This document shows positions 59,578 to 64,000 of a stretch of DNA of 64,000 bases, piece after piece; positions within the stretch are counted from its first letter, which is position 1; the number at the start of each line of letters is the position of its first letter. The DNA comes from Enterobacteriaceae endosymbiont of Donacia bicoloricornis (GTDB lineage Bacteria; Pseudomonadota; Gammaproteobacteria; Enterobacterales; Enterobacteriaceae). The stretch lies in assembly GCF_012567955.1 (NCBI RefSeq), contig NZ_CP046186.1:244491-308490 (forward strand), in the 5' to 3' direction. The notes under the pieces are model-generated. The model was not told the DNA's origin. It made no database searches and saw nothing but the letters and a program-made list of their open reading frames with translations. The position numbers and the translations under genes are program-made.

Positions 59578-61251
59578 TTATTTAAAATATTTTTTTTTAA
59601 ATTTTAAATGTAATTTTTTTTTATAAATTTTTTTTAAAATTAATTCAAAATTAATATTCTTGTTTAAAATTTTAATATTTTTAGAATATTTTAAAATATT
59701 TTTTTTAATTATAGGTGTTAATTCAATAGTAGAATAATTATTAAATAATTTTATATTACCTAAATCATTATTAGTTATTTTTAACTCATTAATAATTGCA
59801 CCTACAATATGACGTATTTCTACTTTATCTTTTTTCCCTATATTAATACGATATGTATCCATATATTTTCTTTTCTTTTTTTTATAAAAAAATGATTTTT
59901 TATGAAATGTTTTCTGAGAAATAATAGGATCGGGAGGTAAAATTAAAGGTTTTTTATTTTGAGATAATTTTAATAAAATTATAATTAATGTTTCTTTATT
60001 TATATTATTTTTAACTATTAAAGTAGATATAATTTCTTTATATTTAATTAAATTAATATTGTTAATAGCATTTGATTCTTCTTTTATTTTTTTTATAAAA
60101 TTTTCTAGTCTTTTTTTGGACAAAATTTCATTATTAGGTAATAATATTTCATCAATATTACATTTAATTCTATATTCAATGTTTTTAAGTAATCTTTTTT
60201 CTTTATATTCTATAAATGATAAAGATTTACCTTGTCTCCCTGCTCTTCCAGTTCTTCCAATACGGTGAATATATGATTCAATATCCATAGGAATATCGTA
60301 ATTTATAACTAAATCAATTCTATTTACATCTAATCCTCTTGCAGCAATATCAGTAGCAATTAAAATATCTAGTTTCCCATTTCTAAATTTTTCTAGTGTT
60401 TTTTCTCTATTATTTTGGTTCATATCTCCATTTAGTGGAGCACTATTATAATTAAATTGTTTTAATATATCAGCTATTTCTATAGTAGCAGTTTTAGTTT
60501 TTACAAAAATTAAAACTGCAGTAAAATTTTCAGTTTCTAAAAATCTCATTAAAGCATCTATTTTTTTACTATTTATTAACCAATAAGTTTGTTTAATATC
60601 TGGAATTGTTTTAATATTAGTTTTTATAAATATTTCATATGGATGAACCATAAATTTTTTAGTTATGTTTTTAATTCTTTTTGGCATAGTTGCCGAAAAT
60701 AATGAAGTTTGATGTCTTTTAGGTATTTTAGATAGTATTTTTTCTACATCTTCAATAAAACCCATTTTTAACATTTCATCTGCTTCATCTATTACTAAAC
60801 TAGTTAATTTAAATAAATTAACAGTTTTTCTTTTAATATGATCTAATAAACGCCCTGGAGTAGCTATAATAATTTGAACTCCTAATCTTAAACGTTTAAA
60901 TTGTATTTGATAAGATTGTCCACCATATAATGCTAAAATACTAATTCCACTTAAATATTTAGCAAACAGTGAAGTAGCTTTAGTTACTTGTATTGCTAGT
61001 TCTCTTGTAGGTGTTAAAATTAATATTTGAGTTTTTTTTATAGATAAATCTAAATTATTTAATAATGGTAAGATAAATGCAGCAGTTTTTCCACTACCTG
61101 TTTGTGCTATTCCTAAGACATCTTTTGATGATAACAAATATGGAATACATTTTTTTTGTATAGGAGATGGATTTTTATATCCTATATCATTTAATGCTTT
61201 TAAAATAAACTTATTTAAACCAAATTTAGTAAAATTAGTAATATCTGTCAT
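59578..61251 (-). CDS. deaD: DEAD-box RNA helicase DeaD (CsdA)
   Basis: RNA helicase for 50S assembly at low temperature and RNA degradation. 557 residues (E. coli 629). Motifs in order: AQTGSGKTAAF, PTRELAIQ, GGQ, TPGRLLDH, VIDEADEML, FSATMP, the helicase C domain with ARGLDV and HRIGRTGRAGR. A C-terminal RNA-binding domain follows (VEIRHIVGAIINELKITNND). The basic tail is shortened. Downstream of pnp, as in E. coli with nlpI missing. Confidence 0.96.
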   Translation of the reverse strand: MTDITNFTKFGLNKFILKALNDIGYKNPSPIQKKCIPYLLSSKDVLGIAQTGSGKTAAFILPLLNNLDLSIKKTQILILTPTRELAIQVTKATSLFAKYLSGISILALYGGQSYQIQFKRLRLGVQIIIATPGRLLDHIKRKTVNLFKLTSLVIDEADEMLKMGFIEDVEKILSKIPKRHQTSLFSATMPKRIKNITKKFMVHPYEIFIKTNIKTIPDIKQTYWLINSKKIDALMRFLETENFTAVLIFVKTKTATIEIADILKQFNYNSAPLNGDMNQNNREKTLEKFRNGKLDILIATDIAARGLDVNRIDLVINYDIPMDIESYIHRIGRTGRAGRQGKSLSFIEYKEKRLLKNIEYRIKCNIDEILLPNNEILSKKRLENFIKKIKEESNAINNINLIKYKEIISTLIVKNNINKETLIIILLKLSQNKKPLILPPDPIISQKTFHKKSFFYKKKKRKYMDTYRINIGKKDKVEIRHIVGAIINELKITNNDLGNIKLFNNYSTIELTPIIKKNILKYSKNIKILNKNINFELILKKIYKKKLHLKFKKKYFK

Positions 61252-61340
61252 ATAATATATATGCCTGTTTAAAATAAATAATTAAAAAATTAATATAAGT
61301 AATTATCTAATAATTATTAGATGGGATTATAAAAAAATAA

Positions 61341-61372
61341 TAATTATATTTTATAATAATAAAATATAATTA
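61341..61372 (-). terminator. Candidate terminator downstream of pnp
   Basis: A 13-base perfect stem, TAATTATATTTTA at 61341-61353 and its complement at 61360-61372, with a six-base loop. On the minus strand the stem is followed by TTATTTTTTTATAA. It lies 140 bases after the pnp stop in the 260-base gap before deaD, where nlpI stands in E. coli. The stem is almost all A/T, so it may be weak. Confidence 0.45.
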
Positions 61373-61511
61373 CAAATATTAAAATTATTTTATATAAATA
61401 ACAATTTTACAATTAATTTTTTATTAAGTATTTATATATTGGAAAATATTATTTATAAAAATAATTTATATAATTATTTGTAATAATTTTTTATAAAAAA
61501 TTTTAAAATTA

Positions 61512-63608
61512 CTATCTATTGATAGTAGCAGCTTTAATACTTAATCTAATTCTTCCCTGTTTGTCAATTTCTATAACTTTAACGAATACATTTTGTAATA
61601 ATTGTAAATAATCACTTACTTTATTTACATGTTTATTTGTTATTTGAGAAATATGTACTAATCCTTCTTTCCCATTTCCTATTGAAATAAATGCACCAAA
61701 ATCAACAATACGGACTACTTTACCACTATATATTTTTCCAACAATTATATCTGATGTAATTTCTTTTATACGTTTAATTGCAAATTTAATTTTATCATTA
61801 TTTTTAGCTGCAATTTTTACTATTCCACTGTCTTCTATTTCAATAATTGTATCAGTTTCTTCTGTTAAAGCTCTAATAACAGATCCTCCTTTTCCTATCA
61901 TATCTTTAATTTTTTCTGGATTAATTTTTAATGTATGAATTCTTGGTGCAAATTCTGAAATATTTTTTCTAGGAAAAGAAATAGCTTGTTTCATTATTTT
62001 TAGAATATGTAGCCTAGCTAATTTTGCTTGAAATAAAGCTAATTTTATTATTTTATAATTAATACCTTCTATTTTCATATCCATTTGTAATGCAGTAATT
62101 CCATGTTTAGTACCTGCTACTTTAAAATCCATATCGCCTAAATGATCTTCATCTCCTAAAATATCTGATAGTACTACAAAATTATTATTTTCTTTTATTA
62201 ATCCCATCGCAATACCTGCTACAGCATTATTAATTGGGATTCCAGCATCCATCATTGCTAATGATGCTCCACATACTGAAGCCATAGAAGATGAACCATT
62301 AGATTCTGTTATTTCAGATACAATTCTTATTGTATAAGGAAAAACATCTATATTAGGCATAACTGGTATTAAAGATTTTTTAGCAAGATGTCCATGACCA
62401 ATTTCACGTCTTTTAGGTGAACCCATTATACCAACTTCACCTACAGAATAAGGTGGAAAATTATAATGAAATAAAAAATTATCTGATTTATTATTCAATA
62501 AATCATCTAATGATTGAGCATCTCTATTTGTTCCTAATGTAGCTGTAACTAAAGATTGAGTTTCCCCTCTCGTAAATAAAGCAGAACCATGTGTTCTTGG
62601 GAGAATACCTATACGTACATCTAAATTACGTATCATATCATGTTCACGCCCATCAATTCTTAAATTTTTATTTATAATATTGTTTCGAACTATTTTTTTT
62701 TCTAACTCATAAAAAATTTCATTTAAACAATAAATAGAAATATTTTCATATTCTTTCTCTTTTTTAATTAATTCAAGAATTTTATGTTTAATAGAATTAA
62801 TTTCATTCATCCTATATTTTTTTTCTTGAATATTATATGCTTTTACTAATTTTTTATAAGATAAAAAGTAAATTTTTTCTTTAAGTTTTTTATCTAAAGG
62901 ATATAAAATCCATGTATTAGATTTTTTTTTTACTTTATTAGATAATTCAATAATATTATTAATTAAAATTTGTTGTTCATTATGTCCATATTTTATTGCA
63001 TTTAAAATTTGTTCTTCAGTTAATAAATTAGATTTAGCTTCTACCATTAGAATGGCTTTTCTCGTACTAGTAACAATTAAATCTAATGTACTATTTTGCA
63101 TTTCTTTAATATTAGGATTTAATATATATTTATTATTAATATAACCAATACGTGCTGTTCCAAATGGACCATTAAATGGTATTCCAGATAAATTAAGAAC
63201 GATAGATGACCCAATAATAGCAACAATATCTGGATTAATTTCAGGATTTATAGACATTACAGTTGCAATAATTTGAGTTTCATTTAAAAAACCTTTTTTG
63301 AATAAAGGTCTTATAGGACGATCAATTAGACGAGAAATTAAAATTTCATTTTCACTAGGACGTCCTTCTCTACGAAAAAAATTACCAGGAATACGACCAG
63401 CAGCATATAATTTTTCTTGATAATGGACAGATAAAGGAAAAAAATTTTGTTCTAATTTTACTTCATTATTTATGACTAAAGTAACAAAAACAGCAGTATC
63501 ATCAATACTAACCATTACAGATGATGTTGCCTGTCTAGCTATCATTCCTGTTTCAATAGTTACAGTATTATTACCATAACGAAATCTATGAATAATCGGG
63601 TTTAACAA
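61512..63608 (-). CDS. pnp: Polyribonucleotide nucleotidyltransferase (PNPase)
   Basis: Phosphorolytic 3'-5' exoribonuclease of the RNA degradosome. 698 residues (E. coli 711). Two RNase PH domains ([20 protein letters not shown] in the first; [20 protein letters not shown] and [17 protein letters not shown] in the second), a KH domain ([18 protein letters not shown]) and an S1 domain ([18 protein letters not shown]). The C-terminal tail after S1 is very short. Follows rpsO by about 94 bases, as in E. coli. Confidence 0.97.
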   Translation of the reverse strand: MLNPIIHRFRYGNNTVTIETGMIARQATSSVMVSIDDTAVFVTLVINNEVKLEQNFFPLSVHYQEKLYAAGRIPGNFFRREGRPSENEILISRLIDRPIRPLFKKGFLNETQIIATVMSINPEINPDIVAIIGSSIVLNLSGIPFNGPFGTARIGYINNKYILNPNIKEMQNSTLDLIVTSTRKAILMVEAKSNLLTEEQILNAIKYGHNEQQILINNIIELSNKVKKKSNTWILYPLDKKLKEKIYFLSYKKLVKAYNIQEKKYRMNEINSIKHKILELIKKEKEYENISIYCLNEIFYELEKKIVRNNIINKNLRIDGREHDMIRNLDVRIGILPRTHGSALFTRGETQSLVTATLGTNRDAQSLDDLLNNKSDNFLFHYNFPPYSVGEVGIMGSPKRREIGHGHLAKKSLIPVMPNIDVFPYTIRIVSEITESNGSSSMASVCGASLAMMDAGIPINNAVAGIAMGLIKENNNFVVLSDILGDEDHLGDMDFKVAGTKHGITALQMDMKIEGINYKIIKLALFQAKLARLHILKIMKQAISFPRKNISEFAPRIHTLKINPEKIKDMIGKGGSVIRALTEETDTIIEIEDSGIVKIAAKNNDKIKFAIKRIKEITSDIIVGKIYSGKVVRIVDFGAFISIGNGKEGLVHISQITNKHVNKVSDYLQLLQNVFVKVIEIDKQGRIRLSIKAATINR

Positions 63609-63702
63609 AATAAATATCCTTTAATAAATTTTTTTTTATATTAAAAAAATAAATTAATTTTTTAAAGTCTTTAATTAATACAGATTAATATATAAAATAT
63701 TT

Positions 63703-63972
63703 TTATTTTCTTAACCCTAAATTTTCAATTAATATATTATAATCATGTAATTTTTTTTTTTTTAAATAATTTAATAATTTTCTACGTTTTGATATCATGT
63801 TTAATAGTCCTCGACGACTATGATGATCTTTTTTATGAATAGCAAAATGTTTATGTAAATAATTAATTTTAAATGTTAATAAAGCTATTTGTATTTTAGT
63901 TGATCCTTTATCTGTATTATGGTTTTTATATTTTTTTATGATTTCTGTTTTTTTTATTGTATTAAAATACAT
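63703..63972 (-). CDS. rpsO: 30S ribosomal protein S15
   Basis: Primary 16S rRNA binder. 89 residues, the exact E. coli length. [39 protein letters not shown] and [13 protein letters not shown] are conserved. Upstream of pnp on the same strand. Twenty-eight bases of its leader lie before the window ends; truB, upstream in E. coli, would have to be further out. Confidence 0.97.
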   Translation of the reverse strand: MYFNTIKKTEIIKKYKNHNTDKGSTKIQIALLTFKINYLHKHFAIHKKDHHSRRGLLNMISKRRKLLNYLKKKKLHDYNILIENLGLRK

Positions 63973-64000
63973 AACTTAACTCCATTAAATTATTTATAAA

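Overview
The window is a strongly AT-rich (roughly four fifths A+T by eye), gene-dense stretch of a gammaproteobacterial chromosome of enterobacterial type. Proteins align best by eye with the E. coli families, and gene order keeps many short E. coli-collinear blocks from which the intervening genes have dropped out. There are lysine/asparagine/isoleucine-rich proteins, poly-A/T homopolymers, short intergenic gaps, no encoded tRNA CCA tails and no bacterial mobile elements. Together these point to a reduced obligate intracellular symbiont, most likely of an insect. I do not assign a species.

Layout. 1-9.2 kb: tsf (cut by the window edge)-rpsB, divergent map, the rpsU-dnaG-rpoD macromolecular-synthesis cluster, divergent tsaD-uppP, then cca. 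9.4-12.2 kb: ribB, the tRNA cluster argX-hisR-proM, rho and trxA. 12.4-14.2 kb: a foreign block of higher G+C carrying a 577-codon eukaryotic LINE-type reverse transcriptase. 14.6-18.3 kb: sodA, aroE, tsaC, def, fmt. 18.3-31.9 kb: the complete alpha, spc and S10 ribosomal protein clusters (rplQ to rpsJ) with rpoA and secY, including two genes outside the supplied ORF calls, rpmJ and rpmD. 32.1-40.6 kb: ruvX, yggT, hemW, trmB, yggX, an orphan tRNA-Ile/tRNA-Ala pair, rmuC, tatD, asnS and an OmpF/OmpC-type porin. 40.7-54.3 kb: gloC, rpsA, aroA, serC, mrdB, mrdA, holA, leuS, ybeY, miaB. 54.4-57.8 kb: tRNA-Gln/Leu/Met, glnS, fldA, ybfF. 57.9-64 kb: pgi, deaD, pnp, rpsO.

Function. Most of the window is information processing: ribosomal proteins, sigma-70, RNA polymerase alpha, Rho, primase, DNA polymerase III delta, tRNA charging and modification, formyl-Met processing and RNA decay. 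The retained metabolic genes are few: aroE and aroA (shikimate pathway), serC, ribB, pgi and fldA. The envelope is represented by RodA/PBP2, UppP and one porin, so a rod-type peptidoglycan synthase and an outer membrane seem to be kept. Oxidative defence is Mn-SOD and thioredoxin.

Main anomalies. (1) The LINE reverse transcriptase block between trxA and sodA, either a host-derived insertion or an assembly chimera. (2) A leucyl-tRNA synthetase whose CP1 editing domain has lost its threonine-rich editing motif. (3) The tRNA-Ile(GAU)-tRNA-Ala(UGC) pair typical of rRNA operon spacers, standing without rRNA. (4) A thioredoxin with CNPC instead of CGPC. (5) A porin without the PEFGGD constriction-loop motif. 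(6) A tRNA-Met with a disrupted anticodon-stem pair.
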